From contig NC_073628.1 in assembly GCF_029407905.1 (NCBI RefSeq), positions 50,055,501-50,119,500 on the forward strand: a stretch of DNA of 64,000 nucleotides. The letters run 5' to 3'. Positions 41,415 to 52,486 of this stretch are shown here, piece after piece (within the stretch, counting starts at the first letter, position 1; each line of letters starts with the position of its first letter). Under the pieces are notes generated by a model that saw nothing but the letters and a program-made list of their open reading frames with translations, made no database searches and had not been told where the DNA came from. A program made the position numbers and the translations under genes. The DNA comes from Bubalus kerabau (lineage: Eukaryota; Chordata; Mammalia; Artiodactyla; Bovidae).

Positions 41415-42345
41415 GAGAGCCTCTTTTCATACTGTTCATGGGGTTCTCAAGGCAAGAATACTGAAGCGGTTACCATTCCCTTCTCCAGTGGACCACATTT
41501 TGTCAGAACTCTCTACCATGACCCGTCCATCTTGAGTGGCCCTGCATGGCATGGCTCATAGTTTCATTAACTTATACAAGACTGTGATCCATGTGATCAT
41601 TTTGGTTAGTTTTCTGTGCTTGTGGTTTTCATTTTGTCTGCCCTCTGATGGATGAAGATAAGAGGCTTGTGCAAGTTTCCTGATGGCTTAAAACTCAACC
41701 TTCGAAAAACTAAGATCAAAGCATCTTGTTCTATCCCTTCATGGCAGATAGATGGGGAAAAAATGGAAATAGTGACAGACTTTATTTTCTTGGGCTCCAA
41801 AATCACTGCAGATGGTGACTGCAGCCATGAGATTAAAAGACGCTTGCTCCTTGGAAGAAAAGCTATGATAAACCTAGACATCATTAAAAAGCAGAGATAT
41901 CACTTTGCCAACAAAGGTCAAAGCTATGGTTTCTCCAGTAGTTATGTATGGGTGTGACATCTGGACCATAGAGAAGGCTGAGTGCTGAAGAATCGATGCT
42001 TTTGAACTGTGGTGTTGGAGAAGACTCTTGAGAGTCCCTTGGGCTGCAAGGAGATCCAACCAGTCAATCCTAAAGGAAATCAGTCCAGAGTATTCATTGG
42101 AAGGACTGATGCTAAAGCTGAAGCTCCAGTACTTTGCCCACCTGATGCCAACTCACTGGAAAAGACACTGATGCTGCAAGAGATTGAGGGCTAGAGGAGA
42201 GGGGGCAACAGAGGATGAGATGGTTGGATGACATCACCCACTCAATGAACATGAATTTGAGCAAACTGCAGGAGATGGTGAAGTGCAGGGAAGCCTGGTG
42301 GGCTGCAGTCCATGGGATCATAGAGTTGGACAAAACTGAGTGACA

Positions 42346-42348
<3 letters not shown>
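41415..42348 (+). mobile_element. BovB LINE with internal deletion
   Basis: 41415-41670 (CATGGGGTTCTCAAGGCAAG, GGACCACATTTTGTCAGAAC, GCCCTCTGATGGATGAAGAT) appears to be BovB-associated sequence from upstream of the ORF end. At about 41690 it passes directly into the C-terminal coding part (LKLNLRKTKIKASC, MEIVTDFIFLGSKITADGDC in the 41652-41957 frame), so most of the reverse transcriptase is missing. It continues to the 3' end and a CT/CA microsatellite. Confidence 0.87.

Positions 42349-42409
<61 letters not shown>
42349..42409. repeat. compound (CT)n(CA)n microsatellite
   Basis: About 14 CT units followed by about 16 CA units, directly at the BovB 3' terminus. Likely grew from the element's tail. 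Confidence 0.95.
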
Positions 42410-42410
<1 letters not shown>

Positions 42411-42411
<1 letters not shown>

Positions 42412-43020
42412 GTATGTTACTCCAAATGTTATGGGAAGCCTCTAAAGTATTTTATACTGAGAACTAGAGCTCTAGGCAAAGATCCAAGTCTGGAGATCCA
42501 CACCTGGGGGTCATCAGCATATGGATAGGTTTTGAAGCCATGAGACAGAAAAAGCAGATAGACTAGAGGCACGTGCTAAAAGCTTTGGGCAGCCCAACAT
42601 CTTAGTGAGACTGCAAAGGGGGAGGCGGTGCAGGCAGAAGGGAAGCCGGCAGGTGGGCGTGGCTTGGGAGCTCAGAAAAGGTAGGGTTTCAAAATGGCTA
42701 TAATTGGAGGGTTCAGAAATAGTGAGGAGTTGCGTTAGATGAAGACGGAGCACACCATCGGCTTTGGCTGGTGTAGGGTGTTGGCAACACTGATAGAGCT
42801 GTGGAGGCACAAGCCCAGTTGATTGAGAGAGGGGGGTCAGAAAGTGGAGAGAGGGAGTAGACCCAATTCTTCTGGGGGTTTTGCTATGAATGAGAGTGAA
42901 GAATAAAACAATAACAATAGTAACAAAGCTTTGAGTTAAGGAAGGCTTTGTTTTGTTTGAAGATGATTATTGCTATTACTTATTCCTTAGTATATGATCC
43001 AGTACTGAGGGAATCAAAAA
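42411..43020. other. ancient repeat-like segment, no gene seen
   Basis: 42480-42870 is moderately GC-rich and looks like an old interspersed repeat. The minus frame 42514-42810 has no domain. Confidence 0.35.
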
Positions 43021-43735
43021 TGGTGGCACAGCTGTTGGTGGGAATATAAACCAGTACAGACAGTATGGAAAGCAGTTCCTCAAAGCACTAAAAAGAAAAT
43101 TACTGTATGACCCAGAAATCCCACTCTTGGGCATATATCCTGACAAGACTATAATTCAAAAACATACATACACCCCTGCGTTCCTAGCAGCACTATTTAC
43201 AATAGCCAAAACATGGAGGCAACCTAAATGTCAATTTATAGGTGAATGGATAAAAAAAAAGATGTGATAACCAATGGAATACTACTCAACCATATAAGAG
43301 AATGAAAAGAAATGCTTTTTGCAGCAACATGAATGGAAGTAGAGATTATTGTACTAAATTAAGTAAGTCAGAAAGAGAAAAACAAATATCATATGATATC
43401 ACTTACATGGAATCTTAATGTGACACAATAAACTTATTTACAAAACAGAAACAAATCCATTAGATACAGAACACAAATGTATGGTTATCAAAGGGAAAGT
43501 GGAGTGGGGACGGAAGGATTGGGAGCTTGAGATTAGCAGATACAAACTGTTAGGCATAGACTAAATAAAAACCAAGGTCCTACTTATAGTGCAGGGAACC
43601 ATTTTCAATATTATATGATAAACCATAATGGAAAAGTATGAACAATTTCATATATACGTATAACTGAGTCACTTTGTTATAAGCAGAAATTAATACAACA
43701 TTGTAAATCAACTATATTTTGATAAAAGAAATTAA
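43021..43735 (+). mobile_element. older L1 LINE 3' portion
   Basis: GGTGGCACAGCTGTTGGTGG, CCAGAAATCCCACTCTTGGG, TGGAATACTACTCAACCATA and TACAACATTGTAAATCAACT follow the order of L1 ORF2 end and 3' UTR. More diverged than the copy at 37285, with no open frame left. Confidence 0.87.
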
Positions 43736-43914
43736 ATGGTGGAGCAGGGAAAAGCAGTGAAAATTATAAGAGGGAAGCCCTTGAGTAGGCTAGAGTAGAA
43801 TCCAAGCTGAGTAAGAAAGGGATGAATGAAGGACATGGTGGTTAGTGAACCTATGAGGTCAGTGAATCCGGGGTCTCACAAATAATAATGCTGTTTGAGC
43901 AGGAGTACTGGAGA

Positions 43915-44110
43915 AGGTGCTGGTAAAGAATCCTCCTGCCAATGCAGGAGACATGGGTTCAATCCCTGATTCAGAAAATGCCCTGGAAAAGGAAACAGCA
44001 ACCCACTCCAGTATTCGTGTCTAGGAAATCCCATGGACAGAGGAGCCTGGTGGGCTATAGTCCATGCTTTTGTGAAAGAGCCAGACAGGACTTAGTGACT
44101 AAACAGCAAC
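43915..44110 (+). mobile_element. Bov-tA SINE
   Basis: The head is damaged at its start (GAGAAGGTGCTGGTAAAGAA), the body is typical (CCTGGAAAAGGAAACAGC) and it ends TTAGTGACTAAACAGCAACA. Confidence 0.87.
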
Positions 44111-44246
44111 AATGACCAGAGGAGGCAAGCTGGAAGAGTAGGAGATGACATCACAGAGGATTATGTTTGAATTGAGAGATTCAGGGCTATTATCAAATCT
44201 TGGGTATATTCATTATAAATAATATCTAGCTATAACTAAGTTTCAG

Positions 44247-44452
44247 ACTTCCCATGTGGTTCAGTGGTAAAGAATCCGCCTGCCAATGCAGGAGACACAG
44301 GTGCAATCCCTGGGTCGGGAGGATTCCCTGGAGGAGGACGTGGCAACCTGCTACAGTCTTCTTGCCTGGAAAGCTCCATGAACAGAGGAGCCTGACAGGC
44401 TGCAGTCTATGGAGTCACAAAGAGTCAGACAGGACTGAGTGACTAAGCACAG
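44247..44452 (+). mobile_element. Bov-tA SINE
   Basis: GACTTCCCATGTGGTTCAGT head through CAGGACTGAGTGACTAAGCA. CTAGCT(A) sequence lies near both ends as a weak target duplication. Confidence 0.88.
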
Positions 44453-44775
44453 AACACAGCCTAGCTAAGCTTATGCTTGTTTATCTGACTTAGCTGACAG
44501 TGTTATAGCTAACAGAATATTCATAAAGCACACAAATGGTAGCTCTGTGCATGCAGATTTCTGAAAACCACAGTCGTCATAAAGGTTCTAGTTCAAGAAC
44601 ATCAACACCTGAGATGAGAGCTCTTATAGGCATCGAGTCCATTATGAAGGTAGAACAATTTGACCTGACTTTCAGAAAAAAAGAGGAGGTAATCAACAAT
44701 GAGATACGTGCTACACACCTGTAAGAATGGATAAAATTCAAAACACAGAATTATTTGCTGATATGGATGTGGAGA

Positions 44776-44990
44776 GAGAAAGTGAAAGTGAAGTCGCTCA
44801 GTCATGTCCGACTCTTTGCAACCCCATGGACTGTAGCCTACCAGGCTCCTCCCTCCATGGGATTCTCCAGGCAAGAGTACTAGAGTGGGTTGCCATTGCC
44901 TTCTCCAGGGGATCTTCCCGACCCAGGGATTAAACCCGGGTCTCCCACATTCCAGGCAGATGCTTTAACCTCTGAGCTACCAGGGAAGCT
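44776..44990 (-). mobile_element. Bov-tA SINE inside an L1
   Basis: GAAAGTGAAGTCGCTCAGTC start, a complete middle, and the complement of the head at its end (TCTGAGCTACCAGGGAAGC). The L1 sequence breaks at GGATGTGGAGAG and resumes at GGAGATAAAGG. Confidence 0.92.
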
Positions 44991-45238
44991 GGAGATAAAG
45001 GAAGTCTAATTTACTGCTGGGAATGTGAAATGGTACAACCACTTTGGAAGTAGTTTGGATGTTTTTTACAAAACTAAACATAGGATCTAGCAATCATGCA
45101 ACTTAGTGCTCCCCCAAAAGAGTTGAAAATTTGTGTTTACAAAAAAACCTACACACACAGATGTTCATAACAGTTTTATTCATAATTGCCAAAACTTTAA
45201 AGTAATTATTATGTCCTTCAGTAGGTGAATGGATAAAC

Positions 45239-45284
45239 AAGGATATAGTTATATCCTTAAACAAGGATATATAGTTATATCCTT
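45239..45284. repeat. two tandem near-palindromes
   Basis: AAGGATATAGTTATATCCTT (45239-45258) and a close copy at 45263-45284 are each self-complementary around a 2-4 nt centre. They lie in the old L1 where a single gap-free stretch is expected, so one copy is probably a local duplication. Confidence 0.85.
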
Positions 45285-45382
45285 AAGGATTAACAAGTTA
45301 TAGTGTATTCATACAATGGAATATTACTCAATAATGAAAAAAGGAAATGAACTATCAACACAAAAAGATATGGAGGAATCTT

Positions 45383-46549
45383 TTTTCAATTAATTAATTT
45401 TAGTTAGAGAATAATTACTTTGCAATATTTTGATGGTTTTGCCATATGTCGGCATGAATAGGCCACAAGTATTCATGTGTCCCCCTCATCCTGAACCCCT
45501 CCTCCCAGCTCCTTCCCCACCCCACCCCTCTGGGTTGTCCCAGCGCACCTGCTTTGGGTGCCCTCCTTCATGCATCAAACTTGCACTGGTCATCTATTTT
45601 ACATATGGTACTGTACATCTTTCAGTGCTACTCTCTCAAATCATCCCACCCTTGCCTCTCCTGCTGAACCCAAAAGTCTGTTCTTTACATCTGTCTCCTT
45701 TGTTGACCTGCATGTAGGATCATTGGTACTGTCTTTCTAAATTTCATACATGTGCATTAATTTATTTGTCTTTATCTTTCTGACTTACTTCATTCAGTAT
45801 AATAGGCTCCAGGTTCATCCACCTCATTAGAACTGACTCAGGTGTGTTTCTGTTTATAGCTGACTAATACTCCATTGTGTATATGTACCACAGCTTTGTT
45901 GTCCATTCATCTGCCGATGGACATCTAGGTTGCTTTCACATCCTGGCTATTGTAAATAGTGCTGCAATGAACACTGGGGTACACGTGTCTCTTTCAATTT
46001 TGGTTTCCTTGGTGTGTATGCCCAGCAGTGGGATTGCTGGGTCGTATGGCAGTTCTATTCCCAGTTTTTTAAGGAATCTCCACACTGTTCTCTGTAGTGG
46101 CTGTACTAGTTTGCATTCCCACCAACAGTGTAAGAGGGTTCCCTTTTCTCCACACCCTCTTTAGCATTGATTTTTTGTAAACTTTTTGATGATGGCCATT
46201 CTGACCAGTGTGAGATGGTGCCTCATTGTGGTTTTGATTTGCATTTCTCTAATAATGAGTGATGTTGAGCATCTTTTCATGTGTTTATTAGACGTTTATT
46301 AGATGTCTTCTTTCGAAAAATGTCTGTTTAGGTCTTTTGCCCACTTTTTGATTGGGTTGTTCATTTTTCTGGTATTGAGTTGCATGAGCTGCTTGTATAT
46401 TTTTGAGATTAATTCTTTGTCAGTTGCTTCATTTGCTATTATTTTCTCCCATTGTGAAGGCTGTCTTTTCACCTTGCTTATAGTTTCCTTCATTGTTTAA
46501 AAGCTTTTAAGTGTAATTAGGTTCCATTTGTTTGTTTTTGTTTTAAATG
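45383..46549 (-). mobile_element. L1 LINE (artiodactyl type), 5'-truncated, inserted in an older L1
   Basis: The left edge (TTTTTTCAATTAATTAATTT) is the complement of the tail. The 3' UTR and ORF2 end follow in order (ACTACTCAGCC relatives, then TGCCCAGCAGTGGGATTGCT as complement). GGAGGAATCTT (45372-45382) and GGAGGGATCTT (46550-46560) are the target duplication. Minus-strand coding relics such as 46299-46493 read WEKIIANEATDKELISKIYK, the same ORF2 region as in the 37285 copy. Confidence 0.92.
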
Positions 46550-46675
46550 GAGGGATCTTGAATGTACATTGCTAAGTGAAAGAAGCCAGTTTGAGAAGCC
46601 TATGAATGATTCCAACTGTATGACATTCTAGAAAAAGGCATACTTTGGAAGCAGTAAAATGTTCAGTGCTTCTGC
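46550..46675 (+). mobile_element. continuation of the old L1 after the nested insertion
   Basis: ATTGCTAAGTGAAAGAAGCC and ATGACATTCTAGAAAAAGGC continue the ORF2-end and 3' UTR order of the L1 interrupted at 45382. Confidence 0.75.
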
Positions 46676-47105
46676 TATATTTAAAATAGATACTCAGCAA
46701 GGTCCTACTGTGTTGCACAGGGAACTCTATTCAATGTTAAGTGGCAGCCTGGATGGGAGGGGAGTATGTGAGAGACTGGATACACATATATGTACGGCCG
46801 AGTCCCTTTGCTGTCCACCTAAAACGGTCACAGCATTGCTAATTGGCTGTGCTCATTCATGTGTGCTCAGTCATGTTCAATTCTTTGGGACCCTATGGAC
46901 TATAGCCCACCAGGCTTCTCTGTCCATGGAATTTTCCAGGCAATTATAGTGGAGTGGGTTGCTATTTCCTCCTCCAGGGGATCTTTCAACCCAGGGATCG
47001 AACCCTCATCTCTTGCATATTTTGCATTGGCAGGCAGATTATTTAGCACTGTGCCATGCCTGTACTTCAATATAAAATTAAACGTTTTTAAAAATACAGT
47101 AAATA
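46676..47105 (+). mobile_element. second L1 3' end, interrupted by a SINE
   Basis: CAGCAAGGTCCTACTGTGTT, GGCAGCCTGGATGGGAGGGG and GAGTCCCTTTGCTGTCCACC are a typical ruminant L1 3' UTR. It breaks at 46848 and resumes at 47060 with TGTACTTCAATATAAAATTA. Confidence 0.8.
46849..47059 (-). mobile_element. Bov-tA SINE inside an L1 3' UTR
   Basis: GTGTGCTCAGTCATGTTCAA start, GGCAATTATAGTGGAGTGGG middle, and a diverged head complement ending AGATTATTTAGCACTGTGCC. Confidence 0.88.
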
Positions 47106-48378
47106 AAAACTCAAAAAGTTGGTCACCTACAAGCAAAGGAAAATAAAAACCTTTCATATCCCCACCTTCCCAGAAAAGTTCAGTGTTTGCCAGAATGTTT
47201 CATGGAGTAATAGAAGGATGAATAGGTAGAGCACAGGGGATTTGGGGGGCAATAAAACTAACCTATATGATACTGTAACACTGGAGGACACAGGTCATTA
47301 TTCATTTGTCAACCCACAGAATATACAACACAAAGAATGAACTCTAATGTAAACCAGATACATTCATTAATAGTAACATATCAGTATTGGTTCACCAGTT
47401 ATAACAAAGGCACTGCATATAATAGGAGAATTGGAAAAGGAGGCACTTTTTTGCAGACCTAATTAAAAAAAAAAAGCAATGCACTTGTTTCCTTGCAACA
47501 TTATAAGTGCTCAAAAATAATAAAAGAAATGTTTGCCAGACAGGCAAAGAGATAAAGGAATAAAGTGTGTTTATCCCAGAAAGAAAGATTAAGGCATGCG
47601 GTACAAAAATATAGAAAAAGAAAGAATGGGCAAGGTGTACAGGTGTGTCATGCTGAAAATATTGTCAAGCAAATGATCAGATGTGCTGTACAAAATGATC
47701 GCTGAGCCTGCAACAGGGAGCATGGTTACAGTTGGAGCAAGACTGGAAAAAAAGAGACAAGTCAGGAGATTATTGCCCTGGTCGAGAGGAGAATGGATAA
47801 GATCTGAACTACAGTAGAGATGGAGAAGAGGAGATGGATTATAAATAGATTTGGCTGCTAGAATTAAAGGAACTTGGTGGCTGATTGAACAGGCCAGGGT
47901 TCTCAAAGCCACCATATGAGACTTCCAGTCGAGCCTGAGGGCATCGTGTTGGACTTGGAACTTGCATATCTGACCCCACCTTGTGTTGAATGATGGGCCT
48001 GATTTTTGCAGCACCAAGGCTCTTCTCCCTGATTGTTTGGTTGGCACTTTGGGAAGTAGCATTAACACTTTCAGGTCACTAGGGGGCTAATCATAGCCAT
48101 TTTCGTGATTGTAGAATTGAATTGCCGTTCAGAAAGAATAATCATAGCAGTTCACACAGGGGTCTTTCCTAGAAGATTTCACTATCTTAGGACAAAGTCA
48201 TTTGCATTAAAACCATTCCATGAGGCTAGTGTCATGAAAGTCATTATTTATACAGCTTTTGCTCTCAAATTTTCAGGCACCTTACCAGAAGTTCACTGAA
48301 TCCTCTGCTCATTGCATATGTGTGTGCGTGTTAAACTGATGCACACAGGCAGTATATGAACAGGTGATTGGGAGGACT
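47106..48378. other. repeat-poor segment, no gene seen
   Basis: 1.3 kb. A 159-codon minus frame (47589-48068) has no recognisable domain and overlaps stretches (47750-47900) that look like an old repeat on the minus strand. Confidence 0.4.
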
Positions 48379-48391
48379 AATAGACAGATGT

Positions 48392-48661
48392 GCTGCTGCT
48401 AAGTCGCTTCAGTCGTGTCCGACTCTGTGCGACTCCATAGGCGGCAGCTTACCAGGCTCCTCTGTCCATGGGATTCTCTAGGCAAGAATGCTGGAGTGGG
48501 TTGCCATTGCCGTCTCCAATGCATAAAAGTGAAAAGTGAAAGTGAAGTTGCTCAGTCGTGTCCGACTCTTAGTGACCTTGTGGACTGCAGCCTACCAGGC
48601 TCCTCCGTCCATGGGATTTTCCAGGCAAGAGTACTGGAGTGGGGTACCATTGCCTTCTCCG
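48392..48661 (-). mobile_element. BOVA2 dimeric SINE
   Basis: GCTGCTGCTAAGTCGCTTCA start, GAAAAGTGAAAGTGAAGTTG linker. AATAGACAGATGT (48379-48391) and AATAGACAAATGT (48662-48674) form the target duplication. Confidence 0.94.
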
Positions 48662-48956
48662 AATAGACAAATGTAGATAGAGATAAATATTAATAGACAC
48701 ATAGACAGACAAATAGACGTGAATGATAGCAGTTACTGCCTTGTTTACATGAGCGTGCTATTTTAAAAGAAAATTATAAAAATAATAAAAATTTTTTAAA
48801 AATTTAAATAACTTTTAAAAAATTTTAAAGAAAATGATTTCATAAAAGGCAAACTTAAATTTATTAACCATCAGCTCCGTGCAAGAGCCTATTTTGGATA
48901 CTTACATACACTACTAGACTCAAAGCTGTTTGTTGTAAGTTTACATTCGCAATAAC

Positions 48957-49131
48957 GGTGCACAAAGATTCTCTCTTCTCCACATCCTCACCAATACTTC
49001 TTATCTCTTGTGTTTTTGATGGCAGCCATTCTAACCAGTGTAAACTGATAGCTCATTGTGGCTTTGATTCTAATGATGGGTGTGGGTGCCTTTTCATGTA
49101 CCTATTTGGACTTTTGTATGTCTTCTTGGGA
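48957..49131 (-). mobile_element. old L1, 5' segment (inverted)
   Basis: TCTCTTCTCCACATCCTCAC, GGCAGCCATTCTAACCAGTG and CATTGTGGCTTTGATTC are the complement of L1 ORF2. It joins head-on to a plus-strand L1 3' end at 49131. Confidence 0.82.
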
Positions 49132-49255
49132 AATACTGTATTGTATACTTGAAAGTTGTTGAGAGAGCAAATCGTCAATGTTCTCACCACAAAAAAGAAG
49201 TGGTAATTACGTGATGCAATAGGAGTGGTTAGCTACAGCAGTAATCATGTTGCAA
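49132..49255 (+). mobile_element. old L1, 3' segment
   Basis: ACTGTATTGTATACTTGAAA, ATGTTCTCACCACAAAAAAG and GTAATCATGTTGCAATG match an L1 3' UTR end. With the inverted piece before it this looks like one insertion with 5' inversion. Confidence 0.75.
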
Positions 49256-49334
49256 TGCGGGGAGAAAGCTCTTGGGAGACAGAGGTAGAGGATCTTTAAT
49301 GTTGGTATTCCTAGAGCAGGAAGCTGGTGTTGTA

Positions 49335-49845
49335 CAAATGTTTGTGGAATAATTAACATAACATTTCATTTAATTCTAGTAAAATCTCTATAAGGTAAAT
49401 ATCATTGTCCCCACATAACAGACGTGGGCATTGAGGCACAATTTAAATAAGTTTCTGACTTCCCTGGTGGTCCAGTGGTTAAGAATCTGCCTGCCAGCGC
49501 AGGAGACATGGGTTCCATCCCTGGTCTAGGAAGATTCCACATGTCATGGAGCAAAACTAAGCCCATGCACCACACTACTGAACCCATGCACTCTAGAGCC
49601 CATGCTCTGCAGTAAGAGAAGCTGCCACAATGAGAACCTGGTGCATCGCAACTAAGAGAAGCCTCCACTTGCCACAACTAGAGAAAGCCCGCACACAGCA
49701 AGGAAGGTCCAGAGTAGCCAAAAATAAATAAATAAAAATAATCTAAAAAATAGTAAGTTTTAAATAATTTCCCAAAGGTTGTTAAGCTCAGAAGCAGTGA
49801 AAATGCTGGAATCAAGCACAAACCTCTGTGATCCAGAAGTAATGT
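49335..49845 (-). mobile_element. MIR SINE split by a CHR SINE
   Basis: Left part TCTCTATAAGGTAAATATCA, ATTGTCCCCACATAACAGAC; right part ATTTCCCAAAGGTTGTTAAG, GAAAATGCTGGAATCAAGCA. Together they follow the MIR complement. Confidence 0.68.
49455..49751 (+). mobile_element. CHR-type SINE, near full length
   Basis: GACTTCCCTGGTGGTCCAGT head, B-box region GGGTTCCATCCC, then the repetitive body (CCCATGCACCACACTACTG, GCTCTGCAGTAAGAGAAGC, CACTTGCCACAACTAGAG) and an AAATAAATAAATAAAA tail. AATAAGTTT at 49446-49454 and AGTAAGTTT at 49752-49760 flank it. It shows, in the other orientation, what the minisatellite-bearing copy looked like before expansion. Confidence 0.92.
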
Positions 49846-52439
49846 TTTTCTCCTGCTCTCCACTGTCATCGAGGCGGCTCTTTGAAGGCACCGTGTGACC
49901 CTCCTCAAGTTTCTGCACAGTGCCTTACTTGGGAACTGAGTGATTCTTCCAGGTCGTGGAGAAGTCTCACAATTGGCAGCCGGCTGGTTTGTGCTGACTC
50001 GGACATTTTGCATCTCCATCTGGAACTGCTGTTTGGGAAGCCCCAGCAGAGCCCCTGAGCTGTGGTGCCCCCAGCCCCCCAGCTCTGTGAAATGAACACA
50101 GTGATGACTTTTACGACCCTAGCCTTGCAGGATGCTCCCCAGGCCCAGACATGCAGCTGTAATTCCTCACCCACAGGCCACCAGACTGTGTTCAGATAAC
50201 CGTGAAAACGATTCCCGTTGAGTCAGTAGAATCTGATTACACTGCAAGAGAGTGAAATGGAGAAGAAGAACGGCATGTGGAGGCAGAATTGTTAAGTGAT
50301 AGGAAGTAAATCATGCCAATTACCCTTTAGGTGTTTGGGCAGACCCACGTGAGATTGCTAAAAACAAATTCATTTTGAGACTATACCTATACCTTCTCTG
50401 AATCCCTGCTGCCAGAGGCCATTAGCATTGTCCAACCAAAATTTCCAGAAAGTCCCCAGGCCTCATCTAGCTACAGAGATTTTTAAAAGTTTGTCTTTGG
50501 GAAGAAAGTCATACATAGAGCAACACTTACACCCTGTTGAAAAGGAGTGATTCCTGGTGTTTGAGCTATTCAGTCAGAATCTGATCCATTTATTTAAGAA
50601 ATCTGTTACTCAGATGCAATTTCACTCACTTGCAAGGTGGTCTTTTTTTTTTCTCCTTTCATACGTGTAGAAGGCAATATAATCCTCCCACTCCACCCCC
50701 TGCTCATCTCACTGATGCCTTTAGAAAGCTGGAACCAGACTGATTACAGACCTTTGTTGCCATAAAGATACAACAGAATGTGGTTAAGGGAGAAGAAAGA
50801 GCCTTAACTATGAATTCGTTTCCTCTGATGGCTAATTTTTTTCTCTTATACCTTTCCAAAAAGGTGGCAAGGTGACATCTACGTAGAGCATATTTAATTG
50901 CAACTTTCGGAAGACTGAAGCAGTAATACCTCACAGAATTCTCAGTCACCATTCAAAATGTTTGGAAAAGCACAAGATGAAGTGTACTGTCAGCAGAGGG
51001 GGAAGAAATTGGAATTTCAAGTAATCTGCCTGGTCTCCTGATTACACTTTGTAACAAAGAGGATATATCAGCCCTTGATTTCAGTCTCTGATTTCCATTC
51101 ATCTGGGGTCCTTTCATTATGAACAGGGTTTCTCTCTGGGTAGCCACAGTACTTATAATCTAAAGAATAGCAAAGAGCATTTTGTTCTATTATGATGTGG
51201 TGATGTCAGATGCAAGTAATTTGATCCTAATCCCTGCCTGCAGCAGCCAAAGGCAGGTTAAGGACCTCACCCAGAGCATCTTCCTAAACCACAGTTAAAG
51301 AGAGTGTGTGTCTGCTTCACTGCATATGTGTGGGCAAGCGTGTGTGTGTATATGAAAGTTGTTTATTCATAAAGGAACACATGATAAAGTCATGTGAATA
51401 ACTGAAATTGATGACCCAGCCATGAGATAAGAATTTACTTGGTTAGTTTAATTTTCCAATAGTTACTAAACATGAGCAGTCAGAATTCTCAGTATATTTC
51501 AAATGAAATATAAACATAAAAATTAAGGTATTTGCTATTTTAACTTTTTGTTTAACTCAGTGGAATTAGTTACTGAAATTTGGGAAGAATAAACTGCTTT
51601 AAGTTAAAACCTGTATTGCTCACATAACTCGCAGGAGTCCAGAAGCCACGCGCTGCACGGATTTGCTCAGCTGTGTAAAGATGCAGAGAAACCTCATTCC
51701 CTGGCCCTGCTGCCTGTGTGTCTGGTCGTCCAGAAGTTGGCGGTGCTCTTGGCCCTCTCGGTTCCGAGAAGGCTATGAAACAGGTGGACTACTTATTTTC
51801 TCGCACAGGAGCTGAGAATCAGTGATAAATGATCATGATATCCTATAAACCCATTCAAAAGGGATACATCAGGCTATGATCTTTTCTTCTGTAGCATTTC
51901 ATGAGAAGTACAACTCTTAAGGACAAGCAGGACCGTCAGGAAGCCTCTGGGCAGCTCTCCAAAACAACACAACTGTATCACTCCAGATATACTTAAAAAC
52001 ATCTCTCTTTATGAGGAAGAATTCCACAGTAGCCTTAGGAAAAGAGACATCAATAATATAGATTTCTTTTCTGGGAATCTAATTTTCCAGAAGTAAAGGG
52101 CGTTCCTTTGAAACACTGGGTTCCCTAGGAATACCCCAGGCACCATTGCATTGATGATGCCACTTGGAGGTTTCAGATGGACTATTCCAAGCACAGCCTA
52201 CATACAGGGCTTTTCTCTCTTCTGTCATCCCTTCTTTATTTGTAAACATACCTGTTGTCTCTTCCAGATGGTTCATGTAGAGCAGAGAGTGTGCTCTTAT
52301 TCGTCTTCATGGTCTGTCTCCCAAACAGTGCTTTCTCATTGCAGGTCCCCAAGAAGTAATCATAGAACACACGATACATATTTCAGATTGATAATAGTGA
52401 ATACAAAGTATTCTTATTTACACAGTACACTTTTGTATA
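49846..52439. other. longest repeat-poor block (2.6 kb), no gene confirmed
   Basis: No SINE or LINE recognised. There is a T-run at 50644 and a TG-rich patch at 51300-51355. 51630-51780 is GC-richer (GCCACGCGCTGCACGG, GGTGCTCTTGGCCCTCTCGG). Frames such as 49678-50019, 50704-50952 and 50953-51147 on the minus strand have no motif. A conserved noncoding element or short exon could sit here but cannot be shown from sequence alone. Confidence 0.45.
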
Positions 52440-52448
52440 TAAAGAAAT

Positions 52449-52486
52449 GATGGATGGACGGACGGATGGATAGATGGATGTGTGTG
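52449..52486. repeat. (GGAT)n microsatellite
   Basis: GATGGATGGACGGACGGATG and following units, with C and A variants. It lies between the SINE tail and the target-site duplication, so it probably grew from that tail. Confidence 0.88.

Larger units (their letters stand above)
44690..45382 (+). mobile_element. old L1 LINE 3' portion, host of a nest
   Basis: AATGAGATACGTGCTACACA, TGCTGGGAATGTGAAATGGT, GTAGGTGAATGGATAAACAA and CAATGGAATATTACTCAATA follow L1 ORF2 order. It is split by a Bov-tA (44776-44990) and by a younger L1 (45383-46549), then resumes at 46550. Confidence 0.85.

Noticed and set aside
47589..48068. 159-codon minus-strand frame
   Set aside because: No motif, overlaps apparent ancient repeat sequence, and composition gives no coding signature.
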